DNA of 54,253 nucleotides from Chloroflexota bacterium (GTDB taxonomy: Bacteria; Chloroflexota; Dormibacteria; Dormibacterales; Dormibacteraceae): NCBI GenBank assembly GCA_005880855.1, contig VBGM01000020.1, positions 1 to 54,253 on the forward strand, read 5' to 3'. This document shows positions 9,020-19,295 of the stretch, in pieces. The stretch's first letter is position 1, and the number at the start of each line of letters is the position of its first letter. The notes beneath the pieces were generated by a model that worked only from the letters and a program-made list of their open reading frames with translations, did not search any database and was not told where the DNA came from. The translations under genes and the position numbers were made by a program.

Positions 9020-9990
9020 TTCCCCACCTCAGCCCGAATCTTACGCACGAGTTGATTCTCCACCGCTTCCTTGGTTACCCGAATGGCGTTCTTGATCGCT
9101 CGTGCGTCTGAGCGTCCGTGCGCCACCACCGCGACACCATCGATGCCCAGCAGCGGAGCGCCGCCGAACTCCCTCCAGTCGATCCCGCTGCGCAGCCGTT
9201 GCACCCCATCGCGGATGAGCGCGCCGCCGACCTTGCCGCTGAGGGTGCGGGGAATTTCCTCACGCATGCTTCTGAAGAGAAACTCCGCGGTCGCCTCGGC
9301 CATCTTGATCGCGATGTTGCCAACAAATCCGTCGGCGACCACCACATCAGCCTTGCCCGCGTACAGGTCCTTGGGCTCGATGTTGCCAACGAATCCGGGC
9401 ATGGAGTCTTTCAGGCGCCGCGCCGTCTCTTTGACCAACTCATCGCCTTTGCCTTCCTCTTCGCCATTGCTCAAAAGGCCGACGCGCGGATCGGTGCGAC
9501 CCATCATTTCGCGCGCGTAAATGACGCCCATCGCCGCGTACTGGACCATGAACTCGGGCCGGGAATCCACGTTGGCGCCGACGTCGAGAAAGTACGCGAA
9601 GCCGTTCTTGACCGGAATGATGGAACCCAGCGCCGGCCGTTCCACGCCTCGGATGCGGCCCTGGATGAACAGCGCCGCGGCCATGATCGCGCCGGAGTTG
9701 CCGGCGGAGATCCATCCATCGGCCTTGCCTTCCTTGCACAGGCGCGCGCAGACGGCCATCGACGAATCCGGCTTGGAACGCACCGCCTGCGCGGGGTGAT
9801 CGTCCATCGCGATGACCTGCGTAGACGGGACCAGCCGAAGGCGAGGATGGCTGTCGAGCATTGGCTGCACCACCGCGGGTGAGCCCACCACCGAGATCTC
9901 GATCCCGTATTCGGCGGCCGCGTCCGAGGCGCCTTGCAGCACTTGAGCGGGGGCGTGGTCGCCGCCCATGGCGTCGACTGCTATTCGCAC
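9016..9990 (-). CDS. plsX: Phosphate acyltransferase PlsX
   Basis: A 324-aa enzyme that converts acyl-ACP to acyl-phosphate, the substrate of PlsY in phospholipid synthesis; it acts at the membrane surface. The N-terminus MRIAVDAMGGDHAP is the family hallmark, and GNSGAIMAAALF, LDVGANVDSRPEF, LLSNGEEEGKGDE and DVVVADGFVGNIA are further conserved blocks. It lies 12 nt after gyrB and overlaps fabF by 4 nt. The common rpmF or fapR neighbour is absent. Confidence 0.95.
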   Translation of the reverse strand: MRIAVDAMGGDHAPAQVLQGASDAAAEYGIEISVVGSPAVVQPMLDSHPRLRLVPSTQVIAMDDHPAQAVRSKPDSSMAVCARLCKEGKADGWISAGNSGAIMAAALFIQGRIRGVERPALGSIIPVKNGFAYFLDVGANVDSRPEFMVQYAAMGVIYAREMMGRTDPRVGLLSNGEEEGKGDELVKETARRLKDSMPGFVGNIEPKDLYAGKADVVVADGFVGNIAIKMAEATAEFLFRSMREEIPRTLSGKVGGALIRDGVQRLRSGIDWREFGGAPLLGIDGVAVVAHGRSDARAIKNAIRVTKEAVENQLVRKIRAEVGK

Positions 9991-10002
9991 TTGCGGTGGA
10001 CC

Positions 10003-11958
<1,956 letters not shown>

Positions 11959-12044
11959 TCAAGCCCTCCCAGCCCGGAGAAGTCTTGGGGATCAACTGGG
12001 CAGAGTTTCAGACCACTAATTTTACCCGATTTCGAGTTCAAAAT

Positions 12045-12060
12045 GGCCTGTGGCGAGGCC
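12045..12060 (-). terminator. Possible terminator hairpin after gcvPB
   Basis: A perfect 5-bp stem GGCCT/AGGCC with a 6-nt loop, followed on the minus strand by ATTTTG, begins 10 nt after the gcvPB stop. The T-run is weak, so termination here is plausible rather than certain. It separates the gcv unit from gyrB. Confidence 0.4.
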
Positions 12061-12070
12061 CTTAACAGGC

Positions 12071-13558
12071 CTACTTTCTAGCTGGTTTCCAGCGCAGGAT
12101 CGGGTCTTCGGCCTGGCCCTGTAGATAGGCGTTGATCTTCCTCGCGGTGGCCACCTCGTCGAGGCGGCCCACGGGCAGGCTGTGGGGCTCGTGGTGGAGC
12201 TTTTCCGGGTCCTCCCTGGCCTCCTGGACGATCTCTGCGATCGCGGCCGCGAAGGCGTCCAGTGTCGGCTTGCTCTCGGTCTCGGTCGGCTCGACCATGA
12301 TTGCCTCGGGGACCACGAGCGGGAAGTAGATCGTCGGGGCGTAGAAGTCCCGTTCCAGGAGACCCTTGGCCACATCGAGGGCCTTGATCCCGTTGGGGGC
12401 GAGGTTGTGAGCGCTGGCCACGAACTCATGCATGCACGGCCCCTCGTGCGGGAGGTCGAGCAGGCCCTCGACCCGCTTGCGCAGGTAGTTGGCCGAGAGG
12501 ACGGCATCGAGTGAGGCCTGAGTGAGCCCGTCGCCGCCCATCGCCACGATGTAGGTGTAAGCGCGGACCAGCATCCCGAAGTTGCCGTAGAAGCTGCGGA
12601 CCCGGCCGATCGACTGCGGGCGCTTGAAGTCGAGTTTGAGGTGGCCGTTGAGCCGCTCCACGGTGGGGGTGGGCAGGAACGGCACGAGGTCCGCCTTCAC
12701 CCCGACCGGACCGGCCCCAGGCCCGCCACCGCCGTGCGGGGTGGTGAAGGTCTTGTGCAGGTTCATGTGCACGGCGTCGAAGCCCATGTCACCCGGCCGG
12801 CAAACCCCCATGAAGGCGTTCAGGTTGGCGCCGTCGTAGTACAGCATCGCTCCAGTGTTGTGTACCAACTCCGCTATATCCAGTATGTCTCTCTCGAAGA
12901 GGCCCAGGGTGTTGGGGTTCGTCAACATTAGTGCCGCAACCCGGCTGGACAGCTTGGCCTCGAGGTCAGGCAGGCTGATACGTCCGTCCGGCGCCGAGGC
13001 GACCTCGACGACCTGGAAGCCGCTCAAAGCCGCGCTGGCCGGGTTGGTGCCGTGGGCGGAATCAGGCACCAGGACCTCGGTCCGAGCCTCGCCACGTGAG
13101 CGGTGGAGAGCCTGGATCATGCGGAGCGCGGTCCATTCCCCGTGGGCGCCGGCGGCCGGCTGCAGAGTGACGCGGTCGACTCCGACCACGGCGCAGAGAG
13201 CCTGCTCGAGGCGCCACATCAGCTCCAGGGCGCCCTGGACTGTGTCCTCGTCCTGGTAGGGATGGAGTGCCGTGAAACCTGACAGGGCTGCTGCGGCCTC
13301 GTTGGCGACGGGGTTGTATTTCATCGTGCAGCTGCCAAGGGGATAGAACTGCTCGCTTATCGAGTAGTTCATCGACGCCAGCTTGCTGTAGTGCCGCATG
13401 ACTTCGGACTCGCTCAAAGTAGGGAGGGTCGGCGCCTGTGAGCGCAGAAGGTTGGGCGGAAGCATGTCCGCAGGGTCGGGAGCGGTCACGTAGGCGTCAG
13501 GAAGGCGAGGCCCATGGGCGTTCGGCCGGCTCTTTTCGAAGCTGAGCAGCTCGGTCAC
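12071..13558 (-). CDS. gcvPB: Glycine dehydrogenase (decarboxylating) subunit 2
   Basis: A 495-aa P-protein beta subunit of the glycine cleavage system, which decarboxylates glycine with PLP and passes the methylamine to lipoyl-GcvH. The PLP-binding Lys lies in MNLHKTFTTPHGGGGPG, and SISEQFYPLGSCTMKYNP and YYDGANLNA are conserved. The GTG start chosen overlaps the gcvPA stop by 4 nt (GTGA); the frame stays open about 110 codons upstream inside gcvPA, but that part is low-complexity shadow sequence. The split P-protein (PA plus PB) is typical of many Gram-positives, archaea and deep-branching bacteria. It is the last gene of gcvT-gcvH-gcvPA-gcvPB. Confidence 0.95.
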   Translation of the reverse strand: MTELLSFEKSRPNAHGPRLPDAYVTAPDPADMLPPNLLRSQAPTLPTLSESEVMRHYSKLASMNYSISEQFYPLGSCTMKYNPVANEAAAALSGFTALHPYQDEDTVQGALELMWRLEQALCAVVGVDRVTLQPAAGAHGEWTALRMIQALHRSRGEARTEVLVPDSAHGTNPASAALSGFQVVEVASAPDGRISLPDLEAKLSSRVAALMLTNPNTLGLFERDILDIAELVHNTGAMLYYDGANLNAFMGVCRPGDMGFDAVHMNLHKTFTTPHGGGGPGAGPVGVKADLVPFLPTPTVERLNGHLKLDFKRPQSIGRVRSFYGNFGMLVRAYTYIVAMGGDGLTQASLDAVLSANYLRKRVEGLLDLPHEGPCMHEFVASAHNLAPNGIKALDVAKGLLERDFYAPTIYFPLVVPEAIMVEPTETESKPTLDAFAAAIAEIVQEAREDPEKLHHEPHSLPVGRLDEVATARKINAYLQGQAEDPILRWKPARK

Positions 13559-14847
13559 GAGCGAACTGCCTCGACGAGCTCGTCGATCGCGCGGGGGTCG
13601 TTGACCTCGGTGCAGGTGAACGTGAGCACGCCTTTGAGCTCGCGATACCAGCGGCCGACGTCCAGCCCGCCGAGGATTCCCTTGCGCGCGAGCTTGCGAT
13701 TCACTGTCGCGGCCCTGGGGGGCCGGATTGGAAACTCGCTGAGGAACTGCCGCTCGGGAAAGACCGGCTCCCATCCGGGCAGCGCGGCGAGCCTTTCCGC
13801 CAGGGCGTGAGCGCGCTTGAAGCTGACTTCGGCCACCTGGCGCATGCCGGCGGCGCCCATGTAGGTCATGTAGACGCTTGCCGCCAGCGCACATAACGAG
13901 TGGTTGGTGCAGATGTTCGAGGTGGCCTTTTCGCGGCGGATGTGCTGCTCGCGCGCGGTCAGCGTCAGCACGAACCCACGCCGTCCCTGCGCGTCATGCG
14001 ACGTACCAATCAGCCGTCCGGGCAGCCGGCGCACGAGCTCCTTGCGGCACGACATGAAGCCGACGTGCGGACCGCCGTAGCTTGGAGTCAAACCGAGCTG
14101 CTGGCCCTCGCCAACTGCGATGTCGGCGCCGTATTCACCGGGCGGCGCCAGGAGGGCCAGGCTGATCGGGTCGACGCACGCGATCGCGAGCGCGCCGGCG
14201 TCGTGTGCGCGCCGGACCAGGTCGGGCGCGTCGACCAGCAGCCCAAGGAAGTCCGGTTGCTGAAAGATCACCGCGGCGGTCTTGGCGTTTGGCTCGGAAC
14301 CCTTCCTGACCTTGATCCCGCGGCCCTCGCCGAAGGCGCGCAGCACATCGACGTACTCCGGATGCACGTACCCGGCGACCAGGACCTCTTTTCGCCCGGT
14401 GTGAACGGAGGCCATCATGGCCGCCTCCGCCACCGCCGTCGCCCCGTCGTACAGGGAAGCGTTGGCAACGTCGAGGGCCGTGAGCTCGGCGATCAGCGTT
14501 TGAAATTCGTAGATCGCCTGCAAGGTGCCCTGGCTCGCCTCTGGCTGATATGGCGTGTAGGCGGTGTAGAACTCCGGCTTCGAAGTCACGGCCGCCACCG
14601 CCGCCGGTATGAAGCGGCGATAGACACCGCCACCGCGAAAGGTGAGCCGATCCGCAAACACCCGGTTGCGGGCCGCCAGCGACGTGACCTGCGCAATGGT
14701 CTCGAACTCGGACAGGCCGTCGGTCAGCTCGAGACGCGGTATGCGGAGAGACTCCGGGATATCGCGCAGCAGGCCTTCCATCGAGTCGACGCCGATCGCA
14801 GCCAGCATCTCGGCGCGCTCTTCAGGTGAATGGACGAGGTAGGGCAA
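13555..14847 (-). CDS. gcvPA: Glycine dehydrogenase (decarboxylating) subunit 1
   Basis: A 430-aa alpha subunit of the heterotetrameric P-protein. The N-terminus PYLVHSPEERAEMLAAIGV is the family signature region, and PYQPEASQGTLQAIYEFQT, NASLYDGATAVAEA and SYGGPHVGFMSC are conserved blocks. The best start is TTG, which directly abuts the gcvH stop; no ATG is available near the conserved beginning. The stop overlaps gcvPB. It forms one transcription unit with gcvT and gcvH. Confidence 0.95.
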   Translation of the reverse strand: MPYLVHSPEERAEMLAAIGVDSMEGLLRDIPESLRIPRLELTDGLSEFETIAQVTSLAARNRVFADRLTFRGGGVYRRFIPAAVAAVTSKPEFYTAYTPYQPEASQGTLQAIYEFQTLIAELTALDVANASLYDGATAVAEAAMMASVHTGRKEVLVAGYVHPEYVDVLRAFGEGRGIKVRKGSEPNAKTAAVIFQQPDFLGLLVDAPDLVRRAHDAGALAIACVDPISLALLAPPGEYGADIAVGEGQQLGLTPSYGGPHVGFMSCRKELVRRLPGRLIGTSHDAQGRRGFVLTLTAREQHIRREKATSNICTNHSLCALAASVYMTYMGAAGMRQVAEVSFKRAHALAERLAALPGWEPVFPERQFLSEFPIRPPRAATVNRKLARKGILGGLDVGRWYRELKGVLTFTCTEVNDPRAIDELVEAVRS

Positions 14848-15222
14848 CTAGGCGCCGGTCTCCGTGAACTTCTTATACGCGGCTTCGTCCATCAGGTCCT
14901 TGGGCAGCTCGCCGGTCACCTCCAGCTTGAGGATCCAGCCGTCGCCATAGGGGTCGGAGTTGATGAGCTCGGGCTTACCGGCCAGCTTGTCGTTGACGGC
15001 AGCCACGCGACCCGACGCTGGCGAGTACAGATCGGAGGCCGCTTTGACTGACTCGACGACGCCAAAGCTCTCACCGGCTTCGAGCTTGCGCCCAGGGTTC
15101 GGCAGCTCGAGGAACACAACGTCGCCGAGCTGGGACTGCGCAAAGTCGGTGATGCCCGCGGTCACTGTCTTGCCTTCGACGACGAGCCACTCATGGGTCT
15201 TGGTGTAAAGCCGGCTCGCCAT
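14848..15222 (-). CDS. gcvH: Glycine cleavage system H protein
   Basis: A 124-aa lipoyl carrier that shuttles the aminomethyl group between P- and T-proteins. The lipoylated Lys is in VVESVKAASDLYSP, and YTKTHEWL plus GDVVFLELP are typical. The ATG start has the minus-strand sequence GAGGGAGG about 5-10 nt before it, a good ribosome-binding site. The frame continues upstream into the intergenic spacer after gcvT, but the start chosen matches the family N-terminus. Confidence 0.95.
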   Translation of the reverse strand: MASRLYTKTHEWLVVEGKTVTAGITDFAQSQLGDVVFLELPNPGRKLEAGESFGVVESVKAASDLYSPASGRVAAVNDKLAGKPELINSDPYGDGWILKLEVTGELPKDLMDEAAYKKFTETGA

Positions 15223-15262
15223 GCCCTTCCTCCCTCTTCGTGAACGCTGCCGCTGGCTCGGC

Positions 15263-16378
15263 TCAAGACTTCGCCGGGGCGGCGGCCGATCGCGCCGAAC
15301 CCCGGTAGAAGGGGAGCTGGACGACTTCCGCCGCAGCCTCGCGTCCGCGAACATCCACCGTTGCGGTTTCCCCGACTCGCAATGATGCGACTTCCACCAT
15401 CGCGAGCGCGATGGGGTGCCCGAGGAAGAAGGAGTGAGTGCCGCTGGTTACAGCGCCGATCCGCGTACCGCCCTTGACGACGGCGGCTCCGTGGCGAGCG
15501 ATATCGCCGGCCGCGGTCTTCAGGCCGACCAGGGTCCGCTTAGGCCCTTCGCGCTTCACCGACGCGAGCGCGGCCCGGCCGACGAACTCGCCTTTGTCGA
15601 GACGCACAGTCCAACCGAGGCCCGCCTCATACGGGTTGACGCCCTCGTCCATGTCGTTGCCGTAGAGGCGAAGCGCCGCCTCGAGCCGGGTGGCGTCGCG
15701 TGCGCCCAGACCGGCTGGGAGCGCCCCCTGCTTTGCGGAGTGCTCGAGAATCGCATCCCAAACCTGGACTACATTTTCGGCCGGGACGAAGATCTCGAAA
15801 CCGTCCTCGCCCGTATAGCCCGTGCGCGAAACCAGCGCGCTGGTGGCCGCCACCTTGCCGGGGCGAAAACCGAAGTAGGGCAGATCGCCGAGTCCCGATG
15901 CGGGCATCAGCGACTCGGCGTTGGGGCCCTGAAACGCGAGCAGCGACTGCTCGAAGGTGCGATCTTCGATCTCAACTCCCACCGGCGCATGGCTGCGCAT
16001 CCATTCCAGGTCCCGCTCGCGGTTGGAGGCGTTGACCACGACGATGAATCCGTCTTCGCCCCAGTACGCGACGAGGTCGTCAAGGATGCCGCCGCGCTCG
16101 TTGCACATGAGGTTGTACTGGGCCCGCCCTGGGCCAATGCGGGAAAGATCGTTGGTCAGAAGACCCTGAAGGAACTCGAAGCTGCCGTCGCCGTGCAGCC
16201 TGAATCGACCCATGTGCGAGATATCGAAAAGGCCGGCGGACCTGCGCACCGCGAAGTGCTCATCGCGAATCGACGTGTACTGCTGCGGAAGCTCCCATCC
16301 CCCGAAGTCGACCATGCGTCCGCCTAATGCGACGTGGCGTAGATAGAGCGGAGTCCTTCGGGCCGGGTTAGCCGTCAA
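15263..16378 (-). CDS. gcvT: Aminomethyltransferase (glycine cleavage T protein)
   Basis: A 371-aa tetrahydrofolate-dependent T-protein producing 5,10-methylene-THF and ammonia. Conserved blocks include RRTPLYLRHVALGGRMVDFGG, here preceded by a TTG start, LFDISHMGRF, SRTGYTGEDGFEIF and LGARDATRLEAALRLYG. The start lies 11 nt inside the sigma-like gene, so the two are coupled. A later ATG at MVDFGG would delete the conserved TPLY segment and is less likely. No glycine riboswitch is seen upstream. Confidence 0.93.
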   Translation of the reverse strand: MTANPARRTPLYLRHVALGGRMVDFGGWELPQQYTSIRDEHFAVRRSAGLFDISHMGRFRLHGDGSFEFLQGLLTNDLSRIGPGRAQYNLMCNERGGILDDLVAYWGEDGFIVVVNASNRERDLEWMRSHAPVGVEIEDRTFEQSLLAFQGPNAESLMPASGLGDLPYFGFRPGKVAATSALVSRTGYTGEDGFEIFVPAENVVQVWDAILEHSAKQGALPAGLGARDATRLEAALRLYGNDMDEGVNPYEAGLGWTVRLDKGEFVGRAALASVKREGPKRTLVGLKTAAGDIARHGAAVVKGGTRIGAVTSGTHSFFLGHPIALAMVEVASLRVGETATVDVRGREAAAEVVQLPFYRGSARSAAAPAKS

Positions 16379-17015
16379 GTTGCGTGCGCTCGTCGTCGTC
16401 GTCGAGGTCGATGGCCTCAGGGTCGATGAAGGCGAGCAGCCCTTCGTCGTAGCGGCGCCGCGCGTCGGTGACGACCTGGGCGACGTATATGGTGCGATCG
16501 AGGGTCCATTCGAGCTTCTCGGCGAGCTCGGCTGGAGTCGGCTCGCGATTCAAGAGGCGTTTCATCACGATCTCGGCGCGTTCGTAGTCTGTGGCGGCGG
16601 TCACCAGCAGCTCGCCCTCGCGAACAGAGGCGCTCTCGGCCTCGATCGCCGCGTCCATCTGCGCGCCGATTCGCGCATCGGCGAATTGACCGAAGTCGGT
16701 CTCGCCGCTGTAGGCGAAGGTCCGTACGGCCTCGAGCAGACCGATCGAGCCCTCCTGGACAAGGTCCGGAGCCGCAAGGCCCTGCGTGTCGCGGGTGGCC
16801 GCCAGGCGGATGACCCGATCCAGATGGCCGGCCACCAGGCGGTCCTGGCTCGCCGCGTCACCGAGCGCGGCCCGCTCCAGCAGGCGCGCCTCCTCCGCCG
16901 GCGAGATGGTGCCGACGGATCGCGCTCGCCGGACCAGTTCCCGCAGTACGGCCGCGTCGCCGCTCTCGGGCTCCCCTTTGTCAGCCGAGTCGTCGCGGCG
17001 AGATGAGGAAGCCAT
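16368..17015 (-). CDS. Sigma-70-like protein lacking region 4
   Basis: A 215-aa protein with sigma-factor regions 2 and 3 but no C-terminal region-4 helix-turn-helix. Region 2 is seen as LLERAALGDAASQDRLVAGH and LAAPDLVQEGSIGLLEAVRTF; the segment that normally carries aromatic promoter-melting residues reads FAYSGETDFGQFADARIG and is altered. Region 3 follows as MKRLLNREPTPAELAEKLEW. The protein ends in an acidic tail (LDDDDERTQLDG). Without region 4 it should not read a -35 element alone, so it may recognise extended -10 promoters or act as a regulator of RNA polymerase. It starts the gcv unit and faces nfeD across a 109-nt divergent spacer. Confidence 0.75.
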   Translation of the reverse strand: MASSSRRDDSADKGEPESGDAAVLRELVRRARSVGTISPAEEARLLERAALGDAASQDRLVAGHLDRVIRLAATRDTQGLAAPDLVQEGSIGLLEAVRTFAYSGETDFGQFADARIGAQMDAAIEAESASVREGELLVTAATDYERAEIVMKRLLNREPTPAELAEKLEWTLDRTIYVAQVVTDARRRYDEGLLAFIDPEAIDLDDDDERTQLDG

Positions 17016-17073
17016 GAGGCGGATTTTACGATGCGGCCAATCGGGTGCCTGTGACGACCCCTCCACAGGCGAA

Positions 17074-17089
17074 TGTTCCACGTTTTACA
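17074..17089 (-). other. parS-like site (imperfect)
   Basis: On the minus strand the 16-mer is TGTAAAACGTGGAACA. It matches the known parS form TGTTTCACGTGGAACA at 13 of 16 positions, with a perfect right half. It lies in the spacer between the sigma-like gene and nfeD, about 3.5 kb from parAB and 10 kb from dnaA, a normal distance for ParB-binding sites. The mismatches are clustered, so it may be a weak or decayed site. Confidence 0.4.
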
Positions 17090-17112
17090 CGGCAACCCGG
17101 ACCTTCGATCGC

Positions 17113-17118
17113 CATACT
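17113..17118 (+). promoter_or_regulatory. -10-like box of nfeD (leaderless arrangement)
   Basis: CATACT ends 6 nt before the nfeD ATG, so transcription would start at or next to the start codon. No Shine-Dalgarno is present. No convincing -35 is seen at 16-18 nt. Confidence 0.45.
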
Positions 17119-17124
17119 CAAAAC

Positions 17125-18462
17125 ATGCGCGTCCGCCGCTTGCTGGGAGCGATAGCCGCACTCTTCGCGCTCGCGGCGCTGATGTCCGCCTCGGCCGCGG
17201 CCGCGACACCGCGCGTCGAGCAGGCGGACCTGAATGGCGACATCAACAACATCATGTCGGCGTACATCTCGTCCTCCGTGTCCCGCGCGGAAAGCGACCA
17301 CGCGGACGCCCTCCTGGTCGTGATCAACACGCCTGGCGGCATCTCGACATCGATGGATGAGATCGTGACCAGCCTCCTGAACAGCCATGTTCCCGTGATC
17401 GCTTATGTCTACCCGAGTGGCGCGCGGGCCGCTTCTGCCGGGCTCTTCGTCGCGCAGGCTGCGGACGTCGTGGCGATGGCCCCCGGGACCAACATCGGCT
17501 CCGCTCATCCGATCCAGGCCACCGGCGCCGACCTCACCGGCGACCTCGGCAAGAAGGTGCTCAACGACGCCGTGACGAGGGTGCGCAACCTCGCGTCGAT
17601 GCATGGGCGTAACGCCGACTGGGCCGAGGATGCGGTTCGCAACAGCGTGAACATCGGCGCCGAGGAGGCTGTCCGCCTTCACGTCGCCGATCTCGAGGCA
17701 TCGGACCCCAACGCTCTGCTCAACGCGGTCGACGGCCGAGTCGTGCCCAGGCCCACAGGCGCTCTGACCGTGCACACCGCCGGAGGGCAGATCCAGGACT
17801 TCCCGATGCCGTTCTGGATGCTGTTCCTGAACGCCCTGATTGACCCGACCGTCGCCGCCCTGCTGATCCTGCTCGCGTCCTACGGCATCATCACCGAGCT
17901 CTCGACGCCGGGCGCGATCCTGCCCGGAGTGGTCGGCGGCATCGCCGCCGTGCTCGCTATCGTCTCCCTGGCCAATCTGCCTGTGAACATCGCCGGCGCG
18001 CTGATGATGCTGGTCGCGCTGGCTCTCTTCGTGGCCGATCTCAAAGCGAATACGCACGGCATCCTCAGCTTTGGCGGCGTCTTAGCCCTGCTGTTGGGGA
18101 TGGCTTTCCTTGTGAACACCGGGCCGATAGGTCTCGGCGTCAATCCTTATGCGGTGCTCATCGCGGCCGTGGTCACGAGCGGCTTTTTCATATTCTTCAT
18201 TCGCAAGGTGTGGCAGGCGCGCAGGCGACCTGTCACCACCGGCGCGGAGGCGCTGGTCGGCGCCAAGGGCGAGGCCCGTGAGGAGCTCGCTCCAGAAGGA
18301 TTAGTCTTTGTTCGCGGCGCGCTCTGGAGAGCGGTCGCCAACGGAAGCCCGATCCCGGTCGGAAGCCAGGTGCGCGTGGTGGGTCGTAAAGGCCTGCAGC
18401 TGCAGGTGGTCGCCGGCGATGCGGGACCAAAGGACGCAGGACCAACGAAGGAGGACGGCTGA
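17125..18462 (+). CDS. NfeD-family membrane serine protease (ClpP-like, long form)
   Basis: A 445-aa membrane protease. Residues 1-27 are a signal peptide (LLGAIAALFALAALMSASAAA). Residues about 35-215 are a ClpP/SppA-like domain with VINTPGG, the nucleophile region PSGARAASAGLFVAQAADVVAM and GTNIGSAHP. About five membrane segments follow between residues 230 and 375, then an OB-fold NfeD domain (VGAKGEAREELAPEG...). Archaeal relatives use a Ser-Lys dyad and cleave the C-terminus of partner stomatins; here the position aligned with that Lys appears to be Arg, as I believe is common in bacterial members. The stop overlaps the SPFH gene start by one nt, reproducing the conserved nfeD-stomatin operon that handles membrane quality control. 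Confidence 0.9.
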   Translation: MRVRRLLGAIAALFALAALMSASAAAATPRVEQADLNGDINNIMSAYISSSVSRAESDHADALLVVINTPGGISTSMDEIVTSLLNSHVPVIAYVYPSGARAASAGLFVAQAADVVAMAPGTNIGSAHPIQATGADLTGDLGKKVLNDAVTRVRNLASMHGRNADWAEDAVRNSVNIGAEEAVRLHVADLEASDPNALLNAVDGRVVPRPTGALTVHTAGGQIQDFPMPFWMLFLNALIDPTVAALLILLASYGIITELSTPGAILPGVVGGIAAVLAIVSLANLPVNIAGALMMLVALALFVADLKANTHGILSFGGVLALLLGMAFLVNTGPIGLGVNPYAVLIAAVVTSGFFIFFIRKVWQARRRPVTTGAEALVGAKGEAREELAPEGLVFVRGALWRAVANGSPIPVGSQVRVVGRKGLQLQVVAGDAGPKDAGPTKEDG

Positions 18463-19295
18463 TGGACTTCTTGAGCGGCAGTGTGGTCCTGGGCGTGATC
18501 GTAGTCCTGGCGCTCATCATCGCGTTCTCCAGCCTGCGCATTGCCAATGAGTACGAGCGCGGTGTCGTCTTCCGGCTCGGCCGCCTCATCCCGCTGAAGG
18601 GTCCAGGTCTGTTTTTCATCATCCCGTTCGGCGTCGACCGTTTGGTGAAGATCGACCTGCGTGTCATCACGCTCGAGGTGCCACCGCAAGAGGTCATCAC
18701 CAATGACAACGTGACCGCCAAGGTCAACGCCGTCATCTACTTCCAGGTCGTCGACGCGCAGCGTGCCGTGACGCAGGTGCTGAATTACATCAACGCGACA
18801 TCGCAGATCGCGCAAACGACTCTGCGCGCGGCACTTGGGCAGGCGACGCTCGACGACCTTCTCGCAAACCGCGAGAAGATCAATCAGAACCTCCAGAAGA
18901 TCATCGACGAGCAGACCGAGCCGTGGGGCATCAAGGTCGCGGTGGTCGAGATCAAAGACGTCGAGCTGCCGTCCACCATGCAGAGGGCGATGGCCAAGCA
19001 GGCGGAGGCCGAGCGCGAAAAGCGCGCGAAGATCATCAACGCCGACGGCGAGTTCCAGGCTTCACAAACGCTCGCGAACGCGGCGCAGATCATCGGGACT
19101 CAGCAGGGAGCGCTGCAGCTCCGTTTTCTGCAGACCCTGGTAGAGATCGGCACCGAGAAGAACACCACGATCGTCCTCCCGATACCAATCGAGCTGTTCC
19201 GGCCGATCCTGGAGGCCACCTCGACCAAGCCAGCTTCTCCAGGGCCGACCAGCGCGGCGGCCTTGTCTCCAACGACCTCTACCAAGTCAGGCTGA
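18462..19295 (+). CDS. SPFH/band-7 (stomatin-slipin) membrane protein
   Basis: A 277-aa stomatin-like scaffold protein. A single N-terminal membrane segment (VVLGVIVVLALIIAFSS) is followed by the band-7 core: NEYERGVVFRLGRL, GPGLFFIIPF, VPPQEVITNDNVTAKVNAV, and ATSQIAQTTLRAALGQATLDD. A long helical region KQAEAEREKRAKIINADGE is the oligomerising coiled coil. The C-terminus is a low-complexity Ser/Thr/Pro tail, the region usually cut by the NfeD protease in archaeal pairs. A good ribosome-binding site (GAAGGAGG) lies inside the end of nfeD. It organises ordered membrane microdomains in relatives. Confidence 0.93.
   Translation: MDFLSGSVVLGVIVVLALIIAFSSLRIANEYERGVVFRLGRLIPLKGPGLFFIIPFGVDRLVKIDLRVITLEVPPQEVITNDNVTAKVNAVIYFQVVDAQRAVTQVLNYINATSQIAQTTLRAALGQATLDDLLANREKINQNLQKIIDEQTEPWGIKVAVVEIKDVELPSTMQRAMAKQAEAEREKRAKIINADGEFQASQTLANAAQIIGTQQGALQLRFLQTLVEIGTEKNTTIVLPIPIELFRPILEATSTKPASPGPTSAAALSPTTSTKSG

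Noticed and set aside
16379-17124. Glycine riboswitch controlling the gcv genes
   Set aside because: gcvT overlaps the sigma-like gene, and the 109-nt spacer before that gene shows no tandem glycine-aptamer pattern.
16786-17124. Extended N-terminus for the NfeD protein
   Set aside because: The extension reads backwards through the sigma-like gene and is Arg/Ser-rich; the signal peptide and a -10 box place the start at 17125.
17125-18462. NfeD as a catalytically dead protease because the dyad Lys aligns with Arg
   Set aside because: I believe Arg at this place is common in bacterial members, and I cannot run an alignment; the nucleophile Ser region is intact.
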